NCBI RefSeq assembly: GCF_001647275.1 | Contig: NZ_LRMM01000005.1 | Coordinates: forward strand, 81,105-145,104 | DNA from: Rufibacter ruber | Lineage (GTDB): Bacteria; Bacteroidota; Bacteroidia; Cytophagales; Hymenobacteraceae | Direction: 5' to 3' | Length of the DNA stretch: 64,000 bases | Program-made: the position numbers and the translations under genes | In this document: in pieces, positions 8,530-17,315 of the stretch | How positions within the stretch are numbered: the first letter of the stretch is position 1 | Layout of the letters: each line of letters begins with the position of its first letter | Notes under the pieces: model-generated | Told to the model about the DNA's origin: nothing | Databases searched by the model: none | Seen by the model: only the letters and a program-made list of their open reading frames with translations

Positions 8530-8903
8530 AGAATAAAGGTTAAAAAAATATAGCTACAATTTTGTGCAACTCACGCTATTACGCTTGTGAAGCAGAAGGG
8601 GCATCTGCTCACTTCACCACTTACATAAAGTGTTCCAGGGAAGTTACAATTATATTCAAATTTTTAGATATTGTGCCGCTGCCCCTGCTTTTTATTCAGC
8701 CTTTCCCTGTTTTCAGGTAACCCTAAGCATTGATCCAGGTTGGCAGTATAGAAAGTTCCTCGCCAACAGATACTGTAAAAAGCCATAAATGGTTATATTT
8801 TTCTCTCCTGTAAATGCCCCTTTTGGCCAATAGTCCGGTCTTGTAGCAGGTTGCCCAATTAATTTGGTAACTTTGGGGCATCAGGCACTCGTTTACGCAC
8901 TAC
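8530..8903. other. Divergent intergenic region between the PorE-like gene and engB
   Basis: This 374-bp AT-rich gap separates two divergent starts and should hold both promoters. A plus-strand TAACTTTG (8868-8875) lies 28 nt upstream of engB. No palindrome copy, tRNA or convincing ORF was seen. Confidence 0.5.
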
Positions 8904-9515
8904 ATGGTTATTAAAGACGCAAAGTTTATCTGCAGCAACACCAAGGCAGAACAATGCCCCCAGACTACCCTACCTGAATATGCCTTTATTGGCCGTTCAA
9001 ATGTAGGCAAGTCTTCGCTGATCAACATGCTCACCGGCCGATTAAAATTGGCCAAGACTTCTTCTTTCCCGGGCAAAACCCAACTTATCAACCACTTTCT
9101 GATCAATGAGCAATGGTACCTGGTAGACTTGCCGGGGTACGGCTGGGCCAAGGTGAGCAAGGAGTCACGGGAAAAATGGGGCAAGATGATCAAGTACTAT
9201 CTGCAGAACCGCCCAAACCTGGCATGCGTTTTGGTATTGATTGACTCCAGGCTCCCGCCGCAGAAACCAGACCTTGATTTTATGGAGATGCTGGGAACCA
9301 TGGGAGTGCCATTTGTGCTTATCTTCACAAAGATTGACAAGCAGTCTGGCCAGAAAACTGATGCCAACATTGCCGCTTACATGAAGACGCTGGAAGAAAC
9401 CTGGGAAGAGCTGCCCCTGTATATGAAGAGCTCCTCTACCACCCGGCAGGGCAGAGAAGAAGTTCTGGCGTTTATTGAAGAGGTAAACAAGCGCTACCAA
9501 CTGGAACGGGAATAA
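8904..9515 (+). CDS. engB: Ribosome biogenesis GTP-binding protein EngB (YsxC/YihA)
   Basis: A 203-aa TrmE-Era-EngA-EngB-Septin class GTPase needed for large ribosomal subunit assembly. G1 is GRSNVGKSS (30-38), G3 is DLPGYGWAKV near residue 74, G4 is TKID near residue 145, and the G5-like segment is SSTTRQG. The length is normal. The ATG at 8904 follows a TAACTTTG -7 element. The TonB-domain gene follows 35 nt later. Confidence 0.93.
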   Translation: MVIKDAKFICSNTKAEQCPQTTLPEYAFIGRSNVGKSSLINMLTGRLKLAKTSSFPGKTQLINHFLINEQWYLVDLPGYGWAKVSKESREKWGKMIKYYLQNRPNLACVLVLIDSRLPPQKPDLDFMEMLGTMGVPFVLIFTKIDKQSGQKTDANIAAYMKTLEETWEELPLYMKSSSTTRQGREEVLAFIEEVNKRYQLERE

Positions 9516-9550
9516 TAACCAACTATCTTTACGTTTAAATTTTTACTACC

Positions 9551-9928
9551 ATGAAATTGAAGAACAGCCTTCTGGCAGGACTTTTCGCTCTTATGACCGC
9601 GGGTGCCTTTGCGTTTGAAGCGCCCAGAACTGTTGTGCAGACGGGTAAGCTACCGGTAGCAGAACATTACAACGGCGGGCAGGACTCACTGGTGGCGCAC
9701 CTCCAGCGCAGCATCCAGTACCCGGCCCTGGCCAAGCGCAACCGTATGCAGGGGCAATGCATTATTGGCTTCACCCTGCAGGAAGACGGCGCCATCATCA
9801 ACCTTAAGATTTTGAAAGAGGTGGGCGGCGGCACCGGCCAGGAGGCCCTGCGCGTTGTGCAATTACTCAAGTTCAAAGCGCCCGGCTACAGCCAGCAGTA
9901 CAGCGTACCGGTGAATTTCAAACTATAA
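9551..9928 (+). CDS. TonB C-terminal domain protein, secreted
   Basis: A 125-aa protein with a signal peptide (about 1-22, ending in AFAFEA) followed by a TonB C-terminal fold (about 40-125). The block IQYPALAKRNRMQGQCIIGFTLQEDGAI is the usual YPxxAxxxxxxGxVxVxFxVxxDG pattern. It lacks the N-terminal membrane anchor and proline-rich spacer of a true energy transducer, so it is probably a periplasmic single-domain relative. A TATCTTTA element sits at 9524-9531, just upstream. Confidence 0.75.
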   Translation: MKLKNSLLAGLFALMTAGAFAFEAPRTVVQTGKLPVAEHYNGGQDSLVAHLQRSIQYPALAKRNRMQGQCIIGFTLQEDGAIINLKILKEVGGGTGQEALRVVQLLKFKAPGYSQQYSVPVNFKL

Positions 9929-9949
9929 CCTTAACCAACTTTTTTCTTT

Positions 9950-10459
9950 ATGCCTTTTGACCTGAAAGAGATTGCCTCTATTTCCGGTATGCCCGGCTTG
10001 TACCGGATTGTTGCCCCTACCCGCAGCGGGATCATCATAGAAAGCCTGGCTGAGAAGCCGGCACGCAGCGTGGCCCAGGCCCGCAACCGTGTGTCTATTC
10101 TGCAGGAGATCTCCATGTACACCAATGATGCTGAAGCAACGGTTCCGTTGGCCGACATCTTTGACCGTATTCGCAGCAAGTATGGGGCAGACCTGCCGGT
10201 GAATGCCAAATCCAGCACACAGGAGCTTTCTTCTTTTGTGGAATCTGTCCTGCCAGACTATGACCAGGAGCGGGTGTATGCCTCAGACATGAAAAAACTG
10301 GTACAGTGGTACCAGCTGGTAAACCAGTACGTGCCTTACACAGAAGCTTCTGAGCAGGAGGCGCCTGCCTCTACCCAGGCAGAGGCTGAAGCACCTGCAG
10401 AAACAGAAGACAAGGCCGGGGAAAAGAAAAAGCCAGCCTCTAAGAAGAAACAGGCGTAA
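9950..10459 (+). CDS. DUF5606 domain-containing protein
   Basis: A 169-aa protein whose first about 135 residues match the Bacteroidota-restricted DUF5606 family: it opens with LKEIASISGMPGLYRIVAPTRSG and continues with the VSILQEISMYT and ERVYASDMKKLVQWY blocks. The last 35 residues are a low-complexity Glu/Ala then Lys-rich tail. The function of the family is unknown. It lies 21 nt downstream of the TonB-domain gene and is followed by a strong terminator. Confidence 0.8.
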   Translation: MPFDLKEIASISGMPGLYRIVAPTRSGIIIESLAEKPARSVAQARNRVSILQEISMYTNDAEATVPLADIFDRIRSKYGADLPVNAKSSTQELSSFVESVLPDYDQERVYASDMKKLVQWYQLVNQYVPYTEASEQEAPASTQAEAEAPAETEDKAGEKKKPASKKKQA

Positions 10460-10480
10460 GCTGCGGCTACCGCTTCTTCA

Positions 10481-10530
10481 CCAAAAACAGAAAGGCCCCC
10501 GCCAATTGGCGGGGGCCTTTCTGTTTTTGG
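10481..10530. terminator. Perfect 50-bp palindrome acting as a bidirectional terminator
   Basis: CCAAAAACAGAAAGGCCCCC begins a perfect 25-bp arm (10481-10505) mirrored at 10506-10530 with no spacer. It has a GC-rich stem with an A-tract before and a T-tract after, so it should terminate transcription from both the DUF5606 gene and the convergent fbp gene. The T-tract end is shared with palindrome copy 6. Confidence 0.85.
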
Positions 10531-10560
10531 CCTGTTTTCAGGAAATCAGCCCTAAAACAG
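10521..10560. repeat. Intergenic palindrome copy 6, fused to a terminator
   Basis: CTGTTTTTGGCCTGTTTT against AAATCAGCCCTAAAACAG, sharing its first 10 bp with the preceding perfect palindrome. It lies before the fbp stop. Confidence 0.75.
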
Positions 10561-10568
10561 GGCAGGTG

Positions 10569-11597
10569 TTAAGCCAGAGAGTGGCGGGAAGGCACCCCGC
10601 GGGCAACCAGCAGCGTCTCCACCTCTTCCACCATGTCAGTAGAGCCAATGTACAGCTGGCAGCGCTGGTGTAATTCATACGGCTCAATTTCCAGAATACG
10701 GCGCTGACCGTCTGAGGCCTTGCCGCCGGCCTGCTCCACAATAAAGGCCAGGGCATTGCACTCATACAACAGGCGCAGCTTGCCTAGCGGTGATTTCTGG
10801 GTGATGGGGTACAGGTAGATCCCGCCCTTCATAAGGTTTCGGTGAAAGTCTGCCACCAGCGAGCCAATGTAGCGGGCAGAGTAGTTGCGTACCCGGCAGA
10901 GCTCAATGTATTGCTGCACCCCTTCCGGGAAGTGGTTGAAGCTTCCTTCATTCACAGAGTAAATCTCGCCTTTCTTAGGAATGGTGATGTTGGGGTGTGA
11001 CAGGAAGAACTCGCCCAGGGAGCTCTCATAGGTGAAGCCGTTCACGCCGTTCCCGGTGGTATACACCAGCATGGTGCTGGAGCCGTAGATGATGTAACCG
11101 GCCGCCACCTGCTCAGTCCCCTTCTGCAGACAGTCTTCCAGGTTCCCTTCAGTCCCCAACTCAGACGTACGGCGATAGATTGAGAAGATGGTCCCAATAG
11201 ACACATTCACATCTATGTTAGAGGAGCCGTCCAGCGGGTCAATGGCCACAATGTACTTGCCTTTCATGTTACCGGTCTGGATGATGCCTTCCTCCTCCTC
11301 AGAGATGATGGCCGCTACCTCCCCCCCGTTGCGCAGCGCTCTGATGAACCGGATATTTGCCACCACATCTAATTTCTGCTGATCTTCGCCCTGCACATTC
11401 TGTTTTCCGTAAGCTCCCCCTATATCTGTAAGGCCGGCGTGGTTAATGGCACGGTTTACGATTTTGGCGGCGAGCGCTATGTCACGCAACAACTGAGACA
11501 GTTCACCGGTAGCAAAAGGAAAGTCCTCCTGCTTGCGCATGATAAACCGGTCAAGGGTGGTTCCCACCGGGAGCGCTAAGTCTTCTTTGATTGTCAT
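10569..11597 (-). CDS. fbp: Class I fructose-1,6-bisphosphatase
   Basis: A 342-aa gluconeogenic phosphatase that converts fructose 1,6-bisphosphate to fructose 6-phosphate. The metal-binding signature [10 protein letters not shown] starts at D120, and the EEEEGI acidic stretch just before it supplies further metal ligands. Also visible are [12 protein letters not shown] and [21 protein letters not shown]. The length is typical of class I enzymes. A TATTTTTG element sits on the minus strand at 11636-11643. It is divergent from the aspartate kinase gene. Confidence 0.94.
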   Translation of the reverse strand: MTIKEDLALPVGTTLDRFIMRKQEDFPFATGELSQLLRDIALAAKIVNRAINHAGLTDIGGAYGKQNVQGEDQQKLDVVANIRFIRALRNGGEVAAIISEEEEGIIQTGNMKGKYIVAIDPLDGSSNIDVNVSIGTIFSIYRRTSELGTEGNLEDCLQKGTEQVAAGYIIYGSSTMLVYTTGNGVNGFTYESSLGEFFLSHPNITIPKKGEIYSVNEGSFNHFPEGVQQYIELCRVRNYSARYIGSLVADFHRNLMKGGIYLYPITQKSPLGKLRLLYECNALAFIVEQAGGKASDGQRRILEIEPYELHQRCQLYIGSTDMVEEVETLLVARGVPSRHSLA

Positions 11598-11635
11598 AGG
11601 AGTAGAGTAGTGTATTGTGAACGGATTGATTATTA

Positions 11636-11643
11636 CAAAAATA
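11636..11643 (-). promoter_or_regulatory. -7 element (TATTTTTG) for fbp
   Basis: A TAnnTTTG match on the minus strand, 38 nt upstream of the fbp ATG. There is no clear -33 partner. Confidence 0.35.
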
Positions 11644-11703
11644 ATAATTTACCCGAGCTATTCCTCAGGTAAATTTTAAATTTGTTAAATTTTACGATAT
11701 TAA

Positions 11704-12978
11704 ATGATTGTTTACAAATTTGGAGGCGCCTCAGTCAAAGACGCCGCAGCCTTTAGGAACATCTTCCAGATCCTGTCTGCCCTCTCTTCTGCAGAAAAGC
11801 CGCTGGTAGTTGTCTCGGCCATGGGCAAGACCACCAACGCGTTAGAAGAGGTGTTTCAATTAGCCCACCAGGGGCTAAGTTACACAGAAACGCTGCAGAA
11901 CTCCCAGCGGTACCATCTAAACATTCTACAGGAACTGTTCCCGCAGCAGGATGCCCCCGTGTACGAAGCCGTTGGCAAACAGTTTCAGGAGTTGCAGGAT
12001 ATTCTAACAAACGTTAGCCCAGATGATTTTGACCGGCATTATGATCAGGTTGTCAGCATGGGGGAACTGCTCTCCAGCCTCATTCTGCACCATTTCCTCC
12101 AGGCGCAGGGCCTTGCCAACCTGTGGCTGGACAGCCGGCAGTACATCAGGACAGACAGTACCTGGCGTGAAGGGAAAGTAGACTGGGAATGGACCGAGAC
12201 GCAGATACACGCCCACCTTCCCGCAATCCTGGAACAGCAGCCGGTCATTACGCAGGGGTTTATTGCGGGAACAGAGCAGGGCGCCACCACCACCCTGGGC
12301 CGCGAAGGCTCAGACTTCAGCGCCGCCATCTTCGCCTATTGCCTGCAGGCCCAGTCCCTGACTATCTGGAAAGATGTGCCGGGGCTCCTGAACGCAGACC
12401 CCAAGCTGTTTGAGGAGACCATACGGTATGAGGAGATTGCCTACCAGGAGGCCATTGAAATGGCCTATTACGGGGCGTCAATCATTCACCCTAAAACGGT
12501 ACAGCCCCTGGCCAAGCGCTGCATACCGCTGTATGTGAAATCCTTTCTGCACCCGCAGGAACCCGGCACGGTCATCTGGAACTGCCAGCACAGCCGCATT
12601 GCCCCTTCTTTCATTCTCAAGCAGAACCAGTGCCTGCTCTCGTTCCACACCAAAGACTTCGGGTTTATCTCTGAGGAGAACCTGAGCGTCATTTTTCAGG
12701 CGTTGAGCCAGTACCGGCTCAAGATCAACATGATGCAGAACTCGGCCATCTCCTTTTCAGTCTGCACAGATTATGATGCCCAGCGGGTTCCCCGGCTTAT
12801 TGAAGCACTCACCCCTGAGTTTGTCGTGCTCTACAACTCGCCGCTGCACCTGTACACCATCAAGAACTATGACCAGGAGAGCCTGGAGAAAATAGCCACG
12901 GGCAAAGAGGTGCTGCTGGAGCAGCGCAGCCGCCAGACCTACCAGCTGGTCTGCCGCCCGGCCCACGCCGCCCGGTAA
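11704..12978 (+). CDS. Aspartate kinase
   Basis: A 424-aa monofunctional aspartokinase, the first step toward lysine, threonine and methionine. The N-terminal KFGGASVKD (5-13) is the family signature. TTLGREGSDFSAAI (about 200-213) and the block WKDVPGLLNADPK complete the kinase domain, and ACT-type regulatory sequence follows from about residue 300. It is shorter than bifunctional aspartokinase-homoserine dehydrogenases, so no dehydrogenase is fused. Which paralog (lysC, thrA-like) it represents cannot be told here. Confidence 0.9.
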   Translation: MIVYKFGGASVKDAAAFRNIFQILSALSSAEKPLVVVSAMGKTTNALEEVFQLAHQGLSYTETLQNSQRYHLNILQELFPQQDAPVYEAVGKQFQELQDILTNVSPDDFDRHYDQVVSMGELLSSLILHHFLQAQGLANLWLDSRQYIRTDSTWREGKVDWEWTETQIHAHLPAILEQQPVITQGFIAGTEQGATTTLGREGSDFSAAIFAYCLQAQSLTIWKDVPGLLNADPKLFEETIRYEEIAYQEAIEMAYYGASIIHPKTVQPLAKRCIPLYVKSFLHPQEPGTVIWNCQHSRIAPSFILKQNQCLLSFHTKDFGFISEENLSVIFQALSQYRLKINMMQNSAISFSVCTDYDAQRVPRLIEALTPEFVVLYNSPLHLYTIKNYDQESLEKIATGKEVLLEQRSRQTYQLVCRPAHAAR

Positions 12979-12981
12979 TGT

Positions 12982-13020
12982 CTGTTGTTTGCCTATTTTT
13001 CAGAAAACAAGCCTAAAACA
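12982..13020. repeat. Intergenic palindrome copy 7 (degenerate)
   Basis: CTGTTGTTTGCCTATTTTTC against AAAACAAGCCTAAAACAC, with several mismatches. It lies in the 68-bp tandem gap between aspartate kinase and the crotonase. Confidence 0.6.
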
Positions 13021-13046
13021 CACCACCACTGATTTACATAAAGACC

Positions 13047-13820
13047 ATGGAATTTATCTTAGTCACCCAGCAGGCGCGCCCGCACGTAGCCCTCATCCAA
13101 CTGAACCGCCCCAAAGAACTCAACGCCCTCAACCTCCAGCTCATGGCCGAACTGCGTGATGCCCTCAAAGAACTGGACCAGAACGAGGAGGTGCGGGCCA
13201 TTGTGCTCACGGGCAATGAACGGGCCTTCGCCGCCGGGGCAGACATCAAGCAGATGGCCGACAAAACCGCCATTGACATGCTCCACATTGACCAGTTCTC
13301 TACCTGGGACCAGATCAAGAAAACCAAGAAACCCCTCATTGCCGCGGTCAGCGGATTCGCCCTGGGGGGCGGCTGTGAACTGGCCATGACCTGTGACATG
13401 ATCATTGCCTCAGAGACCGCCCAGTTTGGCCAGCCCGAAATCAAGATTGGCGTCATGCCCGGCGCCGGGGGCACCCAGCGCCTCACCCGCGCCCTTGGCA
13501 AAGCCAGAGCCATGGAAATGGTGCTCACCGGCAAATCCATCTCGGCCCGGGAGGCCGAAAAACACGGTCTGGTCAACCGCGTGGTGCCGGTAGAGCTGCA
13601 CCTGGAAGAGGCGTTCAAGCTGGCCGGCGAAATTGCGCAGCTGTCTCCGGTGGCCGTAAAGCTGGCCAAAGAATCTGTGAACCGGGCGTTTGAGGCCCAC
13701 CTGGAGGAAGGCCTTCATTTTGAACGCAAGAACTTCTACCTCACGTTCGCCTCAGAAGACCAGACCGAAGGCATGGCTGCCTTTGTGGAGAAACGCCAGC
13801 CGGTTTTTAAAGGAAAGTAA
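13047..13820 (+). CDS. Enoyl-CoA hydratase/isomerase (crotonase) family protein
   Basis: A 257-aa crotonase-fold enzyme, most like short-chain enoyl-CoA hydratase of beta-oxidation. The oxyanion hole segments are RAFAAGADIKQM (about 57-68) and GFALGGGCELAM (about 105-116). The catalytic glutamates are in GGGCELA and in PEIKIGVMPGAGGTQRL (about 130-146). The C-terminal end of the fold is complete. It stands alone, with no other beta-oxidation gene adjacent. Confidence 0.88.
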   Translation: MEFILVTQQARPHVALIQLNRPKELNALNLQLMAELRDALKELDQNEEVRAIVLTGNERAFAAGADIKQMADKTAIDMLHIDQFSTWDQIKKTKKPLIAAVSGFALGGGCELAMTCDMIIASETAQFGQPEIKIGVMPGAGGTQRLTRALGKARAMEMVLTGKSISAREAEKHGLVNRVVPVELHLEEAFKLAGEIAQLSPVAVKLAKESVNRAFEAHLEEGLHFERKNFYLTFASEDQTEGMAAFVEKRQPVFKGK

Positions 13821-13825
13821 TCTAC

Positions 13826-13869
13826 TCCTGTTTTGGGGCTGTTTTTGAAAAAACAGCCCCAAAACAGGA
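13826..13869. repeat. Intergenic palindrome copy 8 (GGGG spacer)
   Basis: A 44-bp inverted repeat starting TCCTGTTTTGGGGCTG, with near-perfect 21-bp arms and a 2-nt centre. It lies 5 nt after the crotonase stop. Confidence 0.88.
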
Positions 13870-14077
13870 ACCCTCCACGGCTTGGAGCTGGCCTCCCTCT
13901 AAGAAACCTACCCAAGAAGGCCACCGGCCAGGTCAGCCAAAGCGGGTTTAGTACCCGGTCCCGTTATTGCCAAAGAGGCAATGAAAAAAAGGAAAAGCAG
14001 CGGCAGGCAATAGCGTTTTTCCCATAAAGCCCCCCTTTGCACCAGGCGGTTAGTTGCCTTAACCATACCTCTCTTTA

Positions 14078-14108
14078 TTGCGGCATACCGTTGTGCGTTG
14101 TACCTTTG
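14078..14108 (+). promoter_or_regulatory. Bacteroidota-type promoter upstream of the peroxiredoxin gene
   Basis: TTG at 14078-14080, a 20-bp spacer, TACCTTTG at 14101-14108. It leaves an about 75-nt leader before the ATG at 14188. The rest of the 367-bp gap from 13821 holds only palindrome copy 8. Confidence 0.65.
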
Positions 14109-14187
14109 CACCAGATTTGCGTTTGCTGCCAAACATTTGGTAGCAAACCGGCTTAAACCCATAGAAATTTTTATTTAACAATTAACC

Positions 14188-14817
14188 ATGGCAGTTTTAG
14201 TAGGTAAAAAAGCTCCTTCGTTCAAGGCAACCGCCGTTGCAGACGGTGAGTTTGTAGAAGATTTCTCATTAGACCAATACCTTGGAAAGCAACACGTTGT
14301 TTTCTTCTTTTACCCGTTAGATTTCACATTTGTGTGCCCAACGGAGATCATTGCGTTCCAAGACCGTCTGGAAGATTTCAAACGTAAGAATGTAGCCGTG
14401 GTAGGTTGCTCCATTGACTCCCACTTCTCGCACTGGGCGTGGTTGAACACGCCGCGTGACCGTGGTGGTATTGAAGGTGTTACCTACCCGCTGGTAGCTG
14501 ACACGGCTAAAACCATTGCGTCTAACTTTGACGTTCTGGCCGGCCACTATGACTACAATGAAGAAGGCGAAATGGTGTTCAACGGTGAGCCCGTTGCCTA
14601 CCGTGGTCTGTTCCTGATTGACAAGCAAGGCATTGTGCGCCACCAGGTAGTGAATGACCTGCCTTTGGGCCGTAGCATTGATGAGGCGCTGCGCATGGTT
14701 GACGCCTTGCAGTATTTTGAGGTGAAAGGTGAAGTGTGCCCTGCCAACTGGGAAGAAGGCAAAGAAGGCATGGAAGCCACCCGTGAAGGTGTCTCCAACT
14801 ACCTGGCCAGCCACTAA
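14188..14817 (+). CDS. 2-Cys peroxiredoxin (AhpC/Prx1 type)
   Basis: A 209-aa thiol peroxidase that reduces hydrogen peroxide and organic hydroperoxides. The peroxidatic cysteine is C50 in DFTFVCPTE and the resolving cysteine is C184 in GEVCPANW, so this is a typical 2-Cys enzyme. The length is normal. Codon use differs slightly from its neighbours (more AT-ending codons at the 5' end), as expected for a highly expressed gene. It has its own strong promoter and terminator. Confidence 0.93.
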   Translation: MAVLVGKKAPSFKATAVADGEFVEDFSLDQYLGKQHVVFFFYPLDFTFVCPTEIIAFQDRLEDFKRKNVAVVGCSIDSHFSHWAWLNTPRDRGGIEGVTYPLVADTAKTIASNFDVLAGHYDYNEEGEMVFNGEPVAYRGLFLIDKQGIVRHQVVNDLPLGRSIDEALRMVDALQYFEVKGEVCPANWEEGKEGMEATREGVSNYLASH

Positions 14818-14839
14818 TTACACCTGGCATTTATCTAAG

Positions 14840-14870
14840 AAAAGCCCCTGTCCCGTACAGGGGCTTTTTT
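14840..14870 (+). terminator. Intrinsic terminator of the peroxiredoxin gene
   Basis: AAAAGCCCCTGT pairs with ACAGGGGCTTTTTT around a short loop. It has the canonical A-tract, GC stem and T-tract layout. Confidence 0.85.
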
Positions 14871-15012
14871 ATGCAGGCTCTGTTCAAACAAGAGCGGCAT
14901 GGTGCTACTACTGCTACCTCCTCCCCCTTCTCCAGATTCACCTTGACGCACCTTCTTAAAATTTCACTTTTTAATAAAAGGAAAAAAAATGGTTAGAGGC
15001 TTGGGTGACGCG

Positions 15013-15020
15013 TATCTTTG
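15013..15020 (+). promoter_or_regulatory. -7 element (TATCTTTG) for waaA-rsgA
   Basis: A TAnnTTTG match 65 nt upstream of the waaA ATG. It overlaps an alternative GTG-started N-terminal extension and so argues against that start. Confidence 0.4.
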
Positions 15021-15085
15021 TACAAACCATACGTTCCCTGCCCTTTGGCTTTACCGGCCACGGGAAAGGGCAAACACTAAATAGT

Positions 15086-16342
15086 ATGTCAAAATTTCTT
15101 TACAACGTAGGAATCAGAGCGTATAGGTTAGGGGTAAGTCTGGCGTCTCCCTTTCATGCCAAGGCTGCCAAGTGGCAGCAAGGCCGGAGCCAGCTCTTTG
15201 AAAACCTGGAGAAGGCCTTCAAAGACAACAAAGCCCCCGTCATCTGGTTTCACTGTGCCAGCCTGGGCGAGTTTGAGCAGGGCAGACCCTTGATTGAAGG
15301 CTTCAGGGAACGGCACCCGGAGTACAAGATTCTGCTTACTTTCTTTTCCCCGTCTGGTTATGAGGTGCGAAAAAATTACCCGGGGGCTGACTACATCTGC
15401 TACCTGCCTTTAGACACCAAAGAGAATGCCCGCCGGTTTGTGCAGCTGGTTAAGCCTAAGATGGCCGTTTTTGTCAAGTATGAGTTCTGGCACCACTTTA
15501 CCAAGGCTTTAAAGAAGCTCCACATCCCGCTGTTCTCAGTTTCAGCCATCTTCAGGCCCAACCAGATCTACTTCAGGAAGCGTGGGGCATTCTACCGCAG
15601 AATTCTGGAACGTTTTTTCCACATCTACACCCAGAACCAGGAGTCTGCCACGCTGCTTTCCTCCCTGAACTTCAGCAAAGTGAGTACTGCCGGTGATACA
15701 CGCGTTGACCGCGTGTTGCAGACGGCCGCCAGCGCCGCCCCCATTCCGGTGGCAGCCGCCTTCAAGGGCAGTTCGCCGGTGATGGTGGTGGGCAGCAGCT
15801 GGCCAGAAGACCTGAAAGTACTGCTCCCGTTCATGCAGCAGCACCTGCCGCACCTCAAGTTCATCCTAGCTCCCCATGAAATCAGGGAGCGGGAGCTGCG
15901 TGAAATTGAAACCCGGTTCCCTCAGCAGGCGGTCAGGTTTTCCCAGGCAGACGCGCAGACCGTGGCGCGGCACCAGATCCTGCTCATAGATAACATAGGC
16001 ATGCTTTCCTCCCTGTACCAGTACGCTGACTATGCGTATGTGGGCGGGGCGTTTAAAACCGGGTTGCACAACACTCTGGAACCGGCCGTCTTTGGCCCGC
16101 CCATTTTCTTCGGCCCCAAATATGCGAAGTTCCAGGAGGCCATAGATCTGGCGGAGGCTGGGGTGGCCTTTCCGGTGAAAAGCACCGGTGAACTCAGCGC
16201 AATCTTTGAAAGGCTGCAGAAAAACCCGGCAGAAAAGAACCGCATCCAATCCAAAGCGCAGGAATATCTGCAAAAACAGGCCGGAGCCTCCCAACGTATC
16301 TTAACGGCATTGGAATATTGGCTACCTTTGCCCAAGGCATGA
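15086..16342 (+). CDS. waaA: 3-deoxy-D-manno-octulosonic acid transferase
   Basis: A 418-aa KDO transferase (GT30) that adds KDO to lipid A precursor at the inner membrane. It has an N-terminal hydrophobic anchor (YNVGIRAYRLGVSLAS). The acceptor-side block WFHCASLGEFEQGRP near residue 62 carries the conserved catalytic glutamate. The C-terminal GT-B half has the block YADYAYVGGAFKTGLHNTLEPAVFGPP. The ATG at 15086 is preferred over a GTG 27 codons upstream, which would start within the promoter. The stop overlaps the rsgA start by 4 nt (ATGA). Confidence 0.9.
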   Translation: MSKFLYNVGIRAYRLGVSLASPFHAKAAKWQQGRSQLFENLEKAFKDNKAPVIWFHCASLGEFEQGRPLIEGFRERHPEYKILLTFFSPSGYEVRKNYPGADYICYLPLDTKENARRFVQLVKPKMAVFVKYEFWHHFTKALKKLHIPLFSVSAIFRPNQIYFRKRGAFYRRILERFFHIYTQNQESATLLSSLNFSKVSTAGDTRVDRVLQTAASAAPIPVAAAFKGSSPVMVVGSSWPEDLKVLLPFMQQHLPHLKFILAPHEIRERELREIETRFPQQAVRFSQADAQTVARHQILLIDNIGMLSSLYQYADYAYVGGAFKTGLHNTLEPAVFGPPIFFGPKYAKFQEAIDLAEAGVAFPVKSTGELSAIFERLQKNPAEKNRIQSKAQEYLQKQAGASQRILTALEYWLPLPKA

Positions 16343-17262
16343 CAGGCACAGTTGTAAAATCTACCGGCTCTTGGTACCTGGTACGCTCCCACACCAACGG
16401 GCAGCTGTACAAATGCCGCCTGCGCGGAAAATTCAAAAGCAAAGGGCTCAAGGTCAGCAACCCCATTGCCGTGGGCGATGAGGTCACCATGGAAGATGAG
16501 GGCGAAATGCACCAGGGGGTGATCACCCAGATTGCCCCCCGCCGCAACTACATCATCAGGAGATCTACCCACAAAGCCCACCATGCGCACATTGTAGCCT
16601 CTAACCTGGACCAGGCGTTTCTGGTAGTGACCCTGGTGTCGCCGCGCACGTCGTTTGGGTTTATTGACCGTTTTCTGGTAACGGCAGAAGCCTATGACAT
16701 TCCGGCTACGCTGATCTTCAACAAGATTGACCTTTATGACCAGGAGGCCCTGAATTACCTGAGCCAGGTAGTACAGCTCTACGGCCAGATTGGTTACGCT
16801 TGCTTTACCTGCTCAGCCCACACGGGAGAGGGGCTGCCGCAGGTCAGGGAGCTGCTTACCGGCAACGTCACCTTGTTCTCTGGCCACTCAGGCGTAGGCA
16901 AAAGCACGCTGGTCAACACGCTGGTGCCAGACCTGGAACTGAAAACCTCAGAGATCTCCGCCTTCTCAGACAAAGGCGTGCACACCACCACGTTTGCCGA
17001 GATGTTTGAAGTTGGCCCAGACACCTACCTGATTGATACCCCCGGCATTAAAGAATTAGGCGTGGTGGAGATGAAACGGGAAGAGATAGGGCATTTTTTC
17101 CCTGAGATGCGGGAACGCCTGAACCAATGCCGCTTTCACAACTGCCTGCACGTGAACGAACCCGGCTGCGCGGTGCAGGCGGCCGTGAAGCAGGGCAAGA
17201 TTGCGTTGCCGCGCTATGAAAGCTATCTGAGCCTGCTGCACGAAGAAGATTCTCACCGGTAA
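16339..17262 (+). CDS. rsgA: Small ribosomal subunit biogenesis GTPase RsgA
   Basis: A 307-aa circularly permuted GTPase that checks maturation of the 30S subunit. It has an N-terminal OB-fold, G4 NKID near residue 132, then G1 GHSGVGKST near residue 183, G3 DTPGI near residue 234, and a zinc finger CRFHNCLHVNEPGC near residue 264. The permuted order G4-G1-G3 is diagnostic. Its ATG overlaps the waaA stop as ATGA, implying coupled translation. Confidence 0.94.
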   Translation: MTGTVVKSTGSWYLVRSHTNGQLYKCRLRGKFKSKGLKVSNPIAVGDEVTMEDEGEMHQGVITQIAPRRNYIIRRSTHKAHHAHIVASNLDQAFLVVTLVSPRTSFGFIDRFLVTAEAYDIPATLIFNKIDLYDQEALNYLSQVVQLYGQIGYACFTCSAHTGEGLPQVRELLTGNVTLFSGHSGVGKSTLVNTLVPDLELKTSEISAFSDKGVHTTTFAEMFEVGPDTYLIDTPGIKELGVVEMKREEIGHFFPEMRERLNQCRFHNCLHVNEPGCAVQAAVKQGKIALPRYESYLSLLHEEDSHR

Positions 17263-17315
17263 CCCGTTCACTCCTTCCTTCGCAACCCAATTTTTCACCG
17301 GAACAACAGCTCAAC

